Shown: positions 42,678-52,892, counted from the first letter of the stretch. The stretch is 64,000 nt of DNA from Zopfochytrium polystomum (GCA_025765615.1 JAIVFJ010000173.1:1-64000); one strand, 5' to 3'. Notes: generated by a model not told the origin, from the sequence alone. A program made the numbers and translations.

Positions 42678-45201
42678 ATGGCTGATGAAAACACACCCCC
42701 AGCTACACAAAAACTGCCAAAGAAGCCCGGAAGAAACACAAAGGCATATTGGGAGACCCATTTAATCAACTCTGGACACTCCAAGAAATCGCTGGCTGGT
42801 CTTACTTTGAAAGAATTGAAATCTCAGGCTGGTGATATCTGTTCTTAATCCAAAAACTCGCAACTGACAAAATCTAGGTGACTGTGCACCTCAAAGTGGC
42901 TCTCTTATGCGCCGTCAAGCAGGAACAGATATTTACAACATACGCAGAGAGCCCACACAAACCTTTGGTGCTGGACGTGGAAGTTTGGAGCCCTCCACAC
43001 TGTCTGGTGCTCATGAAAAATTTGGATGCTTCTGGATCTGCTGCAAGTGCTGAAAACAGAACTTTGATGTGTGGACAAGTGGTTGCTTTTCCATTGGAAT
43101 CTGCTGTTGGGGAGGTGATGGGTTCTGCTGAAAGTGGACAGATTTCTTCAGCATTGATTCATCCGGCAAATTCTGAGGCACAAGTTGGCTCCACTGGTGC
43201 TTCTTGCTCTGGAAGTGCTCTCTTGGCTGATGAGAGCTCTGATGGACCTTGTCCCCTTGAGATGATTGATGACATTGTGATTGTCAACGCTGAGCAGTTC
43301 GAAAGAGACATAGGTGCGCTCCTTGCAGAGGGTGAGCAGTCTACAACCAACCCAGCTGAGTGGGTTGAATCAGTGACAAAAGCACGGACATTGATGCCGT
43401 CATCCACATGAGACTGGAACACTGTCAAAAACTGTTCGGATCTCAGCCAAACAAGCTGCACAGTTTACTCCAAAGGATGCATTTGATCTTGTTTGGAACG
43501 AAGAAGTTCAGAATTTGATTGTGCTTCATACAAACCTGAACTGCATCACCCAAAGAATGGAATGTCTGAAGAGAAAGGAGATGGAGCTAGCTCATTTGGA
43601 TTGTGCTCAACTGTCTGCAGAAGAACTCAATTGTGAGAATGATGAGGAAGCAGGCTCTGAAGCTGCTGAAGGTGGTGATGGGGCACAGTTCACAAAAGAG
43701 GAGTTTTCAAGATTCATTGGTCTTCTCATCTGGAATGGTGTCAGCCCATCCAATGACTGGGAGGACAAGTGGAGCACCCATCCTCTTCTCAATCGAAATA
43801 CCAGAGAAATTTCAGGCATCTCCAAATCTCATTTCAAGGCCATTCTGCGGTACTTGCACTTCTGTGATTAGAGCAAATATCCAGCCTCTCCCACCCGCAG
43901 CAAGACCTACAAAGTGGATGAGGTTCTCGATGCTGTTGGGAAGAGTTTTCAAAGTCTCTATGAACTTGGCCCAAATGTTTCTATTGATGAGATGATGATC
44001 TCGTTCAAAGGACGTCTTGGAATCAAGCAGTACTCTCCAAATAAGCCAGTCAAGTGGGGCATCAAGATTTGGGCCTTGGCTGATCCGGAAAGTGGATAAA
44101 TTTACAAATTTGAGGTTTATTCTGGAAAGACTTTGGATGCAGGCTCTCAGTCTGGAGGGGTTAGTGCTGGAGGACTCGGAGGAAACATCATCCTGCGACT
44201 GATGGCTGGACTGGGGGGAGTTTATCGAACAGTTCATGCAGACAATTACTTTACAAGCATTGAGCTTGCAAAAGAGTTGCTTGATTGGAAAACCTATTTG
44301 CGTGGAACAACTCGAATTCATCGAAAAAAGCTTTCCTGATAGGGCAAAAGTTGCAAAAAAATGCAAAGCAGGGAACTCACCAATGGGGGGATTCTTCCAT
44401 ATGGTGATGCTCTTATCACTGCGATTGGATTCTCTGATAAGAAGGTCTTCCACATGATCTCCACCTGTGATAGTCACGATCTCTCCTCAGTTGTTTGATG
44501 GAATGAAGAGACAAAGGCAAAAGACTCAGAGGCGTTTGTCCCAAAAGCCTCACTGTTGTATAACAAGTTCATGGGTGGTGTGGACAGAGCTGATCAGATG
44601 ATTGCAACCTGCAGTGTTGCTCATAAAACAAGGACGTGGTACCACAGGCTTTTTTACTTTGCATTGGATGCCTGTCTGGTCAATGCACGTGTTGTTTACC
44701 AAAAGGTGCAGAAATCTGCTGGGCTGTCAGGTGACATTTCCACAAAGGATTTTCGTCTTCAGCTTGCATCGCAACTGTTTGGAAGGGACCAGTCTGCTGT
44801 GAATGCCTCAAGTAGCTACTGGTGGTATTGGTGCACTGGCCCCTTGTACCACACGGGCTCAAGCAAGCAAAATCACCCTGGGCTATCACATTCCAGTTCA
44901 CTACTATGGGCGTGAATTTTATCCATTTGCATTGGAGGATGCACCTCCTGGAACATTGTTGGAGCGTGTTTGATGCCAAGGGTTGCCCTGCAAATCCAGG
45001 ACAAAGGACTTCACTATCTGTGCACAATGCCGCATTGGATTTTGTGTTGGAAAGTGTTTCTCTGATCATATTTTTGGCAGTGGAACTTTTGATATGATCA
45101 AAAGAAAGGCGTTTGACAATGCTGAGGGGCAACCTGTCAAAAAAGGAAAGCAAAGATATCTTTGTAGCGGATTTTGCATCCATCATGGATACTGTCGATG
45201 A
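42678..45201 (+). pseudogene. piggyBac transposase, degenerate
   Basis: ATG 42678 starts MADENTPPATQKLPKK. Downstream pieces in several frames give the DDE_Tnp_1_7 fold: FTKEEFSRFIGLLIWNGV, HFKAILRYLHFCD, VSIDEMMISFKGR (first Asp), VHADNYFTSIELAKELL (second Asp), LLYNKFMGGVDRADQM (third Asp) and TWYHRLFYFALDACLVNA. A Cys-rich C-terminal finger follows (CAQCRIGFCVGKC). Premature stops at 43869 (after HFCD) and 44097 and several frameshifts show that it is no longer functional. Confidence 0.85.
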
Positions 45202-45900
45202 CCCCTAAAATCAATTAGTTCTTTCAAAATTTTTGTGGCCAGATTTATCAATAAAAAATTCAAATAAAAAGCAAGATTTTGAAGCTAAGTCATTTTGCTA
45301 TGCGCTGTGTAAATTTGGTCTCATTTGGAGAATGCTGGGATTGCTAAAACGACAGTAAGTGACTCCATGACCATTCAAAAGTGCCCCCTACATAATGGAC
45401 CAAATCTTCATCAAAACTCAATTAAAGGAGCAAACAGCCAGCATCATCAGAGAGCCCTTATCCAAACAGTCTTTGTTACTAAGTAAGTAGTTGTGTATCT
45501 TTGTTTTTGCAAGTGTGGTGCAAGTTGCAAAACATCCAAATGTGTCACATTTCGAAATTCATTTATCGCTGACCTTTTTTCTTCGTTTTTCCAACTTTTG
45601 CTCAACAGAATCATCATAGAAAAAAAAAATTGGAGCCATAGTCACTTAAGCCATTTTATTTCATGTCCATTTTTGGAGTAGTACGCAAATTTTGAAAGAC
45701 TTTGGTGCAGTTTTTACATCAGTCCACTAATAGGAGAAAAGGCGTGCCGCCATCGGCACAGCTGCAGTTTTGTTGCAATTACTATTTGTCTAGATTGGGT
45801 GAACAAGGTGAAAAGGTACCAACAGAAAGCCCTTTCAATTCTGAACGTGCTGGTTCTAGTTTCATCACAAAAGTCAAATCAGTGCAGAAGTTAGGTATGG
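45202..45900. other. piggyBac 3' non-coding region
   Basis: AT-rich, with one further GTGCCG/CGGCAC palindrome at about 45747; no gene. Confidence 0.5.
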
Positions 45901-47214
45901 GACAACTTTGAGGGTCATTGTGCCGCATGTGGCACAGTGGCACCGACCCTTAAAGGGTTAAAACAAAATGGATTCCGCTTTGCACTGTTTTTTTTATTTC
46001 GTTTCCAACGAAATGAAAGTTGGTGGTCAAAGCTCCTCGCGAGGAGCTTTCGGCAAAAGAAACGTTTTGATGGGTCCAAAAAGGCAGTTTGCAACAGTGG
46101 TGGAAAAATTGTGCAACGTTTTGTTTGTCTGTTCCCAACAAAAAAGAGGGGGTTTGACAACCCCTAATATATATATTGGTCAGACACTGGGAACTTGTCT
46201 GCGTTTGTCGGACAAGGTCGTGGGTGGTGAGGGGTGGGGAAGTGGTTCGGCGGGCAGTTGCAGTCCGATTTCGATTGGCCTTCGTTTTTTTCTCTTTCTC
46301 TCTTGACATTTCACGCTGTCTCTCTCTCTCTTTGCAGCACTGGGCGGCAAGTCAGCTTGGGGAGCAGCAGAAACACTCTTTTTGGACATGCTTGCGCCAA
46401 GAAAATGAGAATCCTCAAGTGAAGCTTTTGCAGGTGCCTGTGCAACATTCTTCCGCCATAACCGCTTTTTGTGATTATCCCATTTCTGTGAAAGTTCTGC
46501 ATCAGGACGGTGAAATGTGTCGTAACAAATATCTGCTGCGAAAGCCCACAGGGCCCAGAAATCACCAGGCGATTCAACCATTTTTGGAAGAACTTTGCAG
46601 AGAAACTCTTCTGCATCAGTCCACTTTTCTGGCAGATGCTTAAAGGTTTGCTGCGGGAATTGAAATAGATTCCAACAGGAGGAAGGTGGGATAGACTTGA
46701 TAGTTTCCAATCCTTAATGACAGATGCAATGAATTGTGGTGTCTGTGGGGTAAGCCACAAAGACCCATCAGTATTGGTTCTCACTATGGAGTTGAACTTA
46801 ATTGTTGTAACAATAACACTATCGTTCCAAGCCGCTGTTGCTGAGTGCTGCTGTGAATATACATGCCTCAAAATGCGAAACTCATCTGTTGACAGTTCCA
46901 TGTTGGATTCAAGAACACTGTCTGCCAATTGTAGTCGCTCAAGAAGGTCATTTGGAGAAATAAGAGAGTCAGAAGTTTTTTTGAAGTAGTTTTGGAGTCC
47001 TCGCTGGAATTCAGTTAGATTTAATGAGATGAGTTGCAGTTTTGCTGTCTACTTATGTCTGAAACAGCATGCTTGTTCACAAGTCGGTGAAGGCCAAAAG
47101 TGTCACGCCACGATGCAAGGCAAGTGCCCCTTTCACTTGGTTTTGGAACTCTCCATGCAACCTCAGCTGGTGTTGAACTAAAACTGCTCATAAACTGAAG
47201 AAGGTGGCCAATTT

Positions 47215-47567
47215 TGTCAGGAACATGGCAGGACAAGGCAAGGCAGACAAGGAACTGAGAGGAGTGATGATTGTATTGGAAACAATAATTCACTTGAGGG
47301 ATGGGACAGGTCCCCCATCCCCCTTTTATACCTTTTGAGAGTGTTCCTTGTCAAGACTCCAAGAAAGTTCCAGAAAGAGCAATTAGTAATACAATGATAC
47401 CAATGATACCAATGACAACAAGACAAGTCAGGAAAGCAAAGAAGGTTCCAGAAGGTTCCACAAGGTTCCATGAAGGAATGTTCTAGAAGGTTCCAGAAGG
47501 TTCCAGAAGGTTCCATGAAGGAATGTTCTAGAAGGTTCCAGAGGTTTCCAGAGGGTGATTCATAACA
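47215..47567 (-). repeat. 3' LTR of gypsy element
   Basis: Identical by eye to 52168-52520, offset by 4953 bases. Confidence 0.95.
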
Positions 47568-48600
47568 TCATCTCCCCCTTTTAGGCCTCTTCTGCAACTT
47601 GGTGGGGTACCTGGTCTTGAACTCGAGCAGAAGGTCTTGGCAGTGAGTGAGGTTTGACTCAGGCTCCCAGGTGTTGTCAGCATCTGAGTAACCTTTCCAC
47701 TTAACAAGGAACTTGAGTGTTCTTCCAAACCACTTGGCATCCAAGATTTGTTCAACCTCAAATTCCTCTTCACCTTCTACCTCAACTGGAGGAGGAGGAG
47801 GAACAACTCTGCCTGGAATGGAATTGGCCACAAACTTCTCTAAAAGGCTGACATGGAAAACTGGGTGGATCTTCATGGATGCAGGGAGATCCAGCTTGAA
47901 GGTGACTGGATTGATTTGCTCCAAGATCTTGAAAGGACCCAACTTGAGGTTGTCTAGCTTGGGACTTGGTCTTTTGGTCTGCAAGTTCTTCCTCAGAAGC
48001 CAAACTTGCTGACCCACAGCAAAGTCATGGTCCATTCTGTGAGTGTTGGCAAATCTTGAGGCATCTTCTTGGGCTTGCTTCAGAGTGGAGTCCAGGAAGG
48101 AGTTGATGATCTTGAGCTTATGTAAGTGTGAAGCCGCAGCAGGAGCTTGGACATTGGATAGGGTCTCTTGTCCCAGAAGATCTCCTCTTGGATTGAAGCC
48201 ATAGGTTGCAAAGAAAGGAGATAGCTGGGTGCTTGAGTGGAGAGAATTGTTGAGAGCAAATTCTGCCAGTGGAAGGAGGGTGGGCCAATCATCCTGTTGA
48301 TAGCTGACATAGCACCTCAAATACTGCTCCAGAGTCTGGTTTGTTCTTTCTGTTTGTCCATCAGTCTGAGGGTGATAAGCAGTTGACAGTTGAGACTTGA
48401 TTCCAAGGGCTGCTGTGAGTGCTTTCCAAAATTGAGATCTGAACTGTGGTCCTCTGTCACTGACGATTGACTGAGGCAGCCCATGGAGCCTGAATATGTG
48501 CTGCAAAAACAGGTCTGCTGTTCCTTGTGCATCTATATTCTCAGTGCAGGGGATGAAATGGGCCAACTTTGTCCTTCTGCAGATGACAACAAGGATAGAG
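47568..48600 (-). CDS. Pol C-terminal part: integrase core and chromodomain
   Basis: Continues from the frameshift with FDSILVVICRRTKLAHFIP, QSIVSDRGPQF (second catalytic Asp) and TAYHPQTDGQTER (catalytic Glu region), GPF-like and KIHPVFHVSLLE segments, then a chromodomain FEVEQILDAKWFGRTLKFLV and KWKGYSDADNTWEPESNL. The chromodomain defines chromoviruses and would steer integration to particular chromatin. The stop lies next to the polypurine tract. Confidence 0.93.
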
Positions 48601-51288
48601 TCAAATCCATGGGATGGGGGGCAGTTTCACAATGAAGTCCATGGATATTGATGACCAAGGGCTGATGGCAATTGGGAGGGGCTCCAGAAGTCCATAGGGC
48701 TTGTGTCTGCTGGATTTGTTTCTTTGACAGGTTTCACAGCTGCTGACATAGTTCTTGATGTACTTCCTCATGCCTGGCCAGTAGAAGTCTCTGGAAACAA
48801 GCTCATATGTCTTGTGCTCTCCTGGGTGTCCAGCTGTTGCTGCATCATGCCTTGTCTTGAGTATCTCAAGTTTTTCCTCTTCTTGGCTGATTTGAATCTT
48901 GTGAGGCTTGGGGTCCTTGGAAATAGCATGGGCCCACACACTGTCAGGAAGCAATGAAAGATGTGTCTTGGATGGTGGGGTGAAACCATCTCCCCCTTCA
49001 GGTGCAAGGTCTGTTCTTCTTGACAGGGCATCAGCCACAGTGTTAAGGTGACCAGGAGAATAGCACAGCTTAAAGTCATACTCAGAGAGCAGTTCAGCCC
49101 ACCTGGCATGCCTCTGCTTGAGCAACCTCCTTGCCCTGAAGAAGGTGAGGTTCTTGTGATCAGAATAGACAGAGATGCCTTTAGAACCAGCCAAGTAGTG
49201 TCTCCAGAATTTGAATGCTTCCACAATTGCAAGCAACTCCTTGTCATGGACTGTGTAGTTACACTCAGCACTGTTCAGCTTCCTGGAGTAATATGCCACT
49301 GGGTGCAGAGGAGCAGAGGGGTCCTGAGAGCTTGGCTGGGACAGAACAGCGCCAAGGGCATAGTCTGAGGCATCAGTTTCCAAGGTGAAGGGAAGCAAGG
49401 GATCCACATGCTTAAGGAGTGGTGCACTTGTGGTTGCTGTCTTAAGAGCTAGCCAGGCTTGCTCTGCTGCTGGGGTCCATTCAAACTTGGTGGTCTTCTT
49501 GGTGAGATCAGTGAGAGGCTTGGCTATGGCAGAATAGTTGGCAATGAAGGTTCTGTAGAAGTTGCAAAATCCAAGGAAGCTTTGAACATCCTTGATGGAA
49601 TTTGGAGCCTTCCATTCAAGAATAGTTTGGATCTTGTCTGGTGCCATGGAGATCCCTTTGTCAGACACAATGAACCCCAAAAACTCAATGGAGGTCTTGT
49701 GGAATTCACACTTCTCCAGCTTTGCATAGAGGTGATGCTGTCTGAGTCTCTCCAAGACAGTCTTGACATGTCCCATATGGCTTGCAGTGTCAGATGAAAA
49801 TACCAGGATATCATCCAGGTAGACAATGACAAAAAGGTCCAGAATATCCCTGAAGATGTCATTCATCATGCCTTGGAAAATAGCTGGAGCATTGGTAAGT
49901 CCAAAGGGCATAACCAAGTACTCAAAGTGACCGTATTTGCATCTGAAGGCAGTCTTCCATTGATCCTGGGGCTTAATTCTGACCAAATTGTAGGCACCTC
50001 TGAGGTCAATCTTGGAAAATATCCTTGCATGGCTCAGTTTGTCCAGTAATTCAGAGATGAGAGGCAGTGGATAGCGGTTCTTGACTGTCATCTCATTGAG
50101 ATCTCTGTAGTCCACACAGGGTCTCAGTCCCCCATCCTTCTTCTTGACAAAAAAGATGGGAGCTCCAGCTGGTGACTTGGAAGGTTGGATGAATCCCTTG
50201 TTCAGCATTTCTTCAATGTATTCTTGGAGGGCCTTGGCTTCTGGTGGAGAGAGGTGGTACAGTGGCTTGAAAGGTGGGCTGCAAGTTTCATCCTTGAGTG
50301 GGATTTCACAGTCATAAGGCCTCTGAGCTGGTAGCAGGTCTGCCTTGGTCTTGGAAAACACATCAGCATAAGGGAGATATTCTTTTGGTAGCTTGGATGC
50401 CAGCAAAAGGTCTGATGGGTCCAGGTTGTTGTGCTCCTCAGCAGTGGGGCTTGAATACTTGACTGGGAACTGTGATTCTTGAATCTTTGACTGAGAGTTC
50501 TGTTCTTGGCAAAGACTGTGAGCTGTGGAACTTGAATCTTGAATGTGGACTGTGAACTGTGGTACTTGAATCTTTGACTGTGGGTTCTGTGAACAAGAGT
50601 CATGGCCATGACTGTGAGCTCTATGAGCTCTACTTGAATCTTGACTGTGAACTGTGAACTGTGGAACTGGAGTCTTGGCTGGCTGTGAACCTTGAATCAA
50701 GGGCTTGAGAGCATGAGACTTGGGGGCTTGACTTGAGTTTTGGGTGACTGTTCCAATTGGTGGAGGTTGGACTTGACCAGTGACCCAATCAATGGCAGGG
50801 TTCTGGGCTTGCAGCCATGGTAATCCCAGGATGACAGAGAATGTGGGTGAGCCAAGATCCAATACTTCCAGATTGACCATGGATGGTGGAAAGTCTTGGA
50901 TGTGGAGGTTTAGCTTGGTTTCATGGCTGATTTCCTTGAACAGAGCATGATTGGCAAAGTGGACCTTGAGGGGTGTGGATTTCTTGATCGTAGGAATGGC
51001 ACAAGACTTGGCAAGGGTGGCATCAATGATGTTGCAGGATGATCCAGAGTCTATAAGGGCCTTGGTTGTGATGGTTGACTTGGGTGAGAGTTGAATCTTG
51101 ACATCCATGGTGAGTTGGTGGGGCTTGGAATCTGAGGTGTTTGTGGTGCTGGTGGTGGTGATGAAACAGGGGCAGCTTGGAGGAGGGTCCAGGGAATTGC
51201 CCCTCAGTGAGCCTGGACCTGGGAGTTTGGGTGCTTCTTCCTTGGGCAGTCCTTGACAGCATGCTCCTTGGAGCCACAGTAAAAACAC
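48601..51288 (-). CDS. Pol of gypsy element: protease, RT, RNase H, integrase N-part
   Basis: An 895-codon ORF. Protease ALIDSGSSCNIID (DSG active site); reverse transcriptase LRPCVDYRDLN and VIVYLDDILVFS (YLDD catalytic motif); RNase H FTLETDASDYALG and LNTVADALSRR; integrase zinc domain with HPGEHKTYE and CETCQ, then SMDFIVKLPP, where the frame stops. The integrase continues in another frame at 48566. The break is one base within a C-rich stretch (GCCCCCCATCCC), so it may be an error or a recent inactivating change. Confidence 0.93.
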   Translation of the reverse strand: MFLLWLQGACCQGLPKEEAPKLPGPGSLRGNSLDPPPSCPCFITTTSTTNTSDSKPHQLTMDVKIQLSPKSTITTKALIDSGSSCNIIDATLAKSCAIPTIKKSTPLKVHFANHALFKEISHETKLNLHIQDFPPSMVNLEVLDLGSPTFSVILGLPWLQAQNPAIDWVTGQVQPPPIGTVTQNSSQAPKSHALKPLIQGSQPAKTPVPQFTVHSQDSSRAHRAHSHGHDSCSQNPQSKIQVPQFTVHIQDSSSTAHSLCQEQNSQSKIQESQFPVKYSSPTAEEHNNLDPSDLLLASKLPKEYLPYADVFSKTKADLLPAQRPYDCEIPLKDETCSPPFKPLYHLSPPEAKALQEYIEEMLNKGFIQPSKSPAGAPIFFVKKKDGGLRPCVDYRDLNEMTVKNRYPLPLISELLDKLSHARIFSKIDLRGAYNLVRIKPQDQWKTAFRCKYGHFEYLVMPFGLTNAPAIFQGMMNDIFRDILDLFVIVYLDDILVFSSDTASHMGHVKTVLERLRQHHLYAKLEKCEFHKTSIEFLGFIVSDKGISMAPDKIQTILEWKAPNSIKDVQSFLGFCNFYRTFIANYSAIAKPLTDLTKKTTKFEWTPAAEQAWLALKTATTSAPLLKHVDPLLPFTLETDASDYALGAVLSQPSSQDPSAPLHPVAYYSRKLNSAECNYTVHDKELLAIVEAFKFWRHYLAGSKGISVYSDHKNLTFFRARRLLKQRHARWAELLSEYDFKLCYSPGHLNTVADALSRRTDLAPEGGDGFTPPSKTHLSLLPDSVWAHAISKDPKPHKIQISQEEEKLEILKTRHDAATAGHPGEHKTYELVSRDFYWPGMRKYIKNYVSSCETCQRNKSSRHKPYGLLEPLPIAISPWSSISMDFIVKLPPIPWI

Positions 51289-52127
51289 AGTCCCTGCTGG
51301 GCCCTCCTTGTTTTCTCCTCTTGGCTCAGAGGACCCTTAGGAAGTGTCTCAACTGCATCCACTTGCATGGGTTCAGGAACTGTAAGAGCTTGAGGAACTG
51401 GGGTAGGTCTTGATGTAGTTCCTACTTGTCTTTGCTTCAGCCTCTTGGAGTAGAGTCTGTTGTCAATCTTGATGGCAAGGAGAATGTACTCTTCCAAGGT
51501 CTCAGGGATGTGCAGAGACTGGGAGAGCATGTCTTGGATAGACTCATGGAGACCATCATGGTACAGCTCCATCAGAGCTGCATCATTGTATCCAGAGTCT
51601 CTGGCTAGTTGCTTGAATTGGTTGGTGTAGGCCACACAAGATTGCTTTCCTTGCTTGATATGCTTGAGCTTGGATCTTGCTGTCCAAGATGCGTAGGGGT
51701 CACCAAAGGTAGCTTCCAGCCCCTCCCAGAGCTCTTGCAGGGTGGTGGGTGTGCTTGGGAGAGATCTGTACCATGATTGAGCTTGACCAGACAGGAGGGT
51801 GCTTGTGAAAAGAACCTTGACTTGCTCACTTGGAAATCTTGAAGGTTGGAGAAGGATGACATTCTCCACAGTGGCCATGAAGTTCCTAAGGTCTTTGGCC
51901 AGCCCAGTGAACTTGTCAGGGCTGGGAACCTTGGGCTCTCTTGCTTGGTTGGCTTGAGGCAGGGGAAGAGCTTGATGTTCTTGTTGGTGAAGTTGTTGTT
52001 GAAGCTGGTGCTGCTGGTGAAGGACTTGTTCTTGAAGTTGGTGTGTCTGTCTTGAGAGGGCTTGTAATTGGTCCATCAAGGCTTGGAAGGCAGTTGCATC
52101 AGGGAAGGTGTTGTTTGGGTCAGACAT
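51204..52127 (-). CDS. Gag of gypsy element
   Basis: 307 residues from ATG 52127. Gln-rich coiled N-terminal region, then a Ty3/gypsy capsid signature (VPSPDKFTGLAKDLRNFMAT, AQSWYRSL, LEATFGDPYA) and a C-terminal CCHC knuckle CFYCGSKEHAVKDC that binds genomic RNA. It overlaps the start of the pol frame by 85 bases; pol lies in the -1 frame relative to gag, consistent with programmed frameshifting. Confidence 0.92.
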   Translation of the reverse strand: MSDPNNTFPDATAFQALMDQLQALSRQTHQLQEQVLHQQHQLQQQLHQQEHQALPLPQANQAREPKVPSPDKFTGLAKDLRNFMATVENVILLQPSRFPSEQVKVLFTSTLLSGQAQSWYRSLPSTPTTLQELWEGLEATFGDPYASWTARSKLKHIKQGKQSCVAYTNQFKQLARDSGYNDAALMELYHDGLHESIQDMLSQSLHIPETLEEYILLAIKIDNRLYSKRLKQRQVGTTSRPTPVPQALTVPEPMQVDAVETLPKGPLSQEEKTRRAQQGLCFYCGSKEHAVKDCPRKKHPNSQVQAH

Positions 52128-52154
52128 GATGGCAGAGAGTAGTGGGAGAGGGTG

Positions 52155-52165
52155 AAGTGAATTAT
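52155..52165 (-). promoter_or_regulatory. Self-complementary primer binding site
   Basis: Two bases after the 5' LTR, ATAATTCACTT on the coding strand is the exact complement of AAGTGAATTAT at 52248-52238 in the LTR, where the transcript should begin. This is the arrangement used by Tf1/sushi-group elements for self-priming. No match to a tRNA 3' end was recognised. Confidence 0.65.
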
Positions 52166-52167
52166 GA

Positions 52168-52520
52168 TGTCAGGAACATGGCAGGACAAGGCAAGGCAGA
52201 CAAGGAACTGAGAGGAGTGATGATTGTATTGGAAACAATAATTCACTTGAGGGATGGGACAGGTCCCCCATCCCCCTTTTATACCTTTTGAGAGTGTTCC
52301 TTGTCAAGACTCCAAGAAAGTTCCAGAAAGAGCAATTAGTAATACAATGATACCAATGATACCAATGACAACAAGACAAGTCAGGAAAGCAAAGAAGGTT
52401 CCAGAAGGTTCCACAAGGTTCCATGAAGGAATGTTCTAGAAGGTTCCAGAAGGTTCCAGAAGGTTCCATGAAGGAATGTTCTAGAAGGTTCCAGAGGTTT
52501 CCAGAGGGTGATTCATAACA
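52168..52520 (-). repeat. 5' LTR of gypsy element
   Basis: Contains, in transcription order, GAAnnTTC arrays (52394-52491), the TATA box TATAAAAGGG (52283-52274), and AAGTGAATTAT (52248-52238), which lies about 35 bases after the TATA and is complementary to the primer site. Confidence 0.95.
52394..52491 (-). promoter_or_regulatory. Heat-shock-element array in LTR U3
   Basis: Alternating GAA and TTC at strict 2-base gaps: 4 units at 52394-52411, 8 contiguous units at 52429-52466, and 4 units at 52474-52491 (repeated in the 3' LTR at 47441-47538). Three or more nGAAn units in alternating orientation form a canonical heat-shock-factor site. The array lies about 110-210 bases upstream of the LTR TATA box. 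Confidence 0.75.
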
Positions 52521-52892
52521 AATTTGTGCAGAGTTTGGAACGCTGGAGTGGGCTTGTAGCGTTGTCTTCATCCATTTAAATATTGTGGCCTTCAAAATAA
52601 GACTCAAGTGTAAGTGGAATGGGTCGCAAATCTGTTGGAAGATTTTGAGAGTGCTTTGCGAAAATGTCAAGGAGTTCTGCATATCGCTCTGGGTTTCTAT
52701 TGTGAGACAAACATCAAGAAGACTAAGGCAACAATACTGACCAACCTGCAGGGACGAAATCTTGCTTAAAGTAAAGCGCAACCCAATGTGAAAGCAACGA
52801 TCCACATAGTTGTTGAACAGGTCGTAGGACACCCCTCCTTTTAATGATAAGAAATAAGGGAACTTATTTTTTACAGAATCATCAAGGCGTGA

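Larger units (their letters stand above)
42261..45957 (+). mobile_element. piggyBac DNA transposon
   Basis: Flanked by the obligatory TTAA on both sides (42257-42260 and 45958-45961). Ends begin CCCTTTAACGGTC on the left, with the inverted CCCTTTAAGGGTC on the right, each followed by a palindromic GTGCCGC...GCGGCAC type segment. It is about 3.7 kb and carries a degenerate transposase on the + strand. Confidence 0.9.
42223..46164. mobile_element. Small TIR element (MITE-like) containing piggyBac
   Basis: Inverted repeats GGGGTGGTCAAACCCCTTC (42223-42241) and, on the other side, the complement of GGGGTTGTCAAACCCCCTC (46146-46164) are flanked by direct repeats TAATA at 42218-42222 and 46165-46169. 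Without the piggyBac the element would be about 245 bases, with no coding capacity visible. A similar GGGGTGGTCAAACCTC occurs near 54713. Confidence 0.7.
47215..52520 (-). mobile_element. Ty3/gypsy chromovirus-type LTR retrotransposon, recent
   Basis: Two 353-base LTRs that look identical (47215-47567 and 52168-52520), ending TG...CA on the coding strand, flanked by AATTT at 47210-47214 and 52521-52525. Order on the minus strand: 5' LTR, primer site, gag, pol (protease, RT, RNase H, integrase with chromodomain), polypurine tract (AAAAGGGGGAGATGA, adjoining the 3' LTR at 47568-47582), 3' LTR. Identical LTRs imply a recent insertion. It belongs to the same family as the solo LTR at 36113-36411. 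Confidence 0.95.
46180..52892 (-). pseudogene. Unidentified host ORF interrupted by a gypsy element
   Basis: A minus-strand coding region runs from about 52890 (FPYFLSLKGGVSYDLFNNYV) to 52526, is split by the retrotransposon, and continues exactly in frame from 47214 (GHLLQFMSSFSSTPAEVAWR) once one copy of the AATTT duplication is removed. After a one-base shift at AAAA (about 47052) it continues LISLNLTEFQRGLQNYFKK, STDEFRILRHVY, and after another shift FKHLPEKWTDAEEFLCK and FWALWAFAADI, with a basic tail, stop near 46180. Total about 500 residues, helical in appearance. I do not recognise the family. The continuity of the frame across the insertion shows this was coding DNA when the element landed. 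Confidence 0.55.

Noticed and set aside
47301..47486. 61-residue + strand ORF duplicated at 52254-52439 as a gene pair
   Set aside because: Both lie within the identical LTRs, antisense to the element.
47441..47545. GGTTCCA repeats as a CRISPR-like or satellite array
   Set aside because: They are part of the LTR and fit heat-shock-element spacing; there are no unique spacers.
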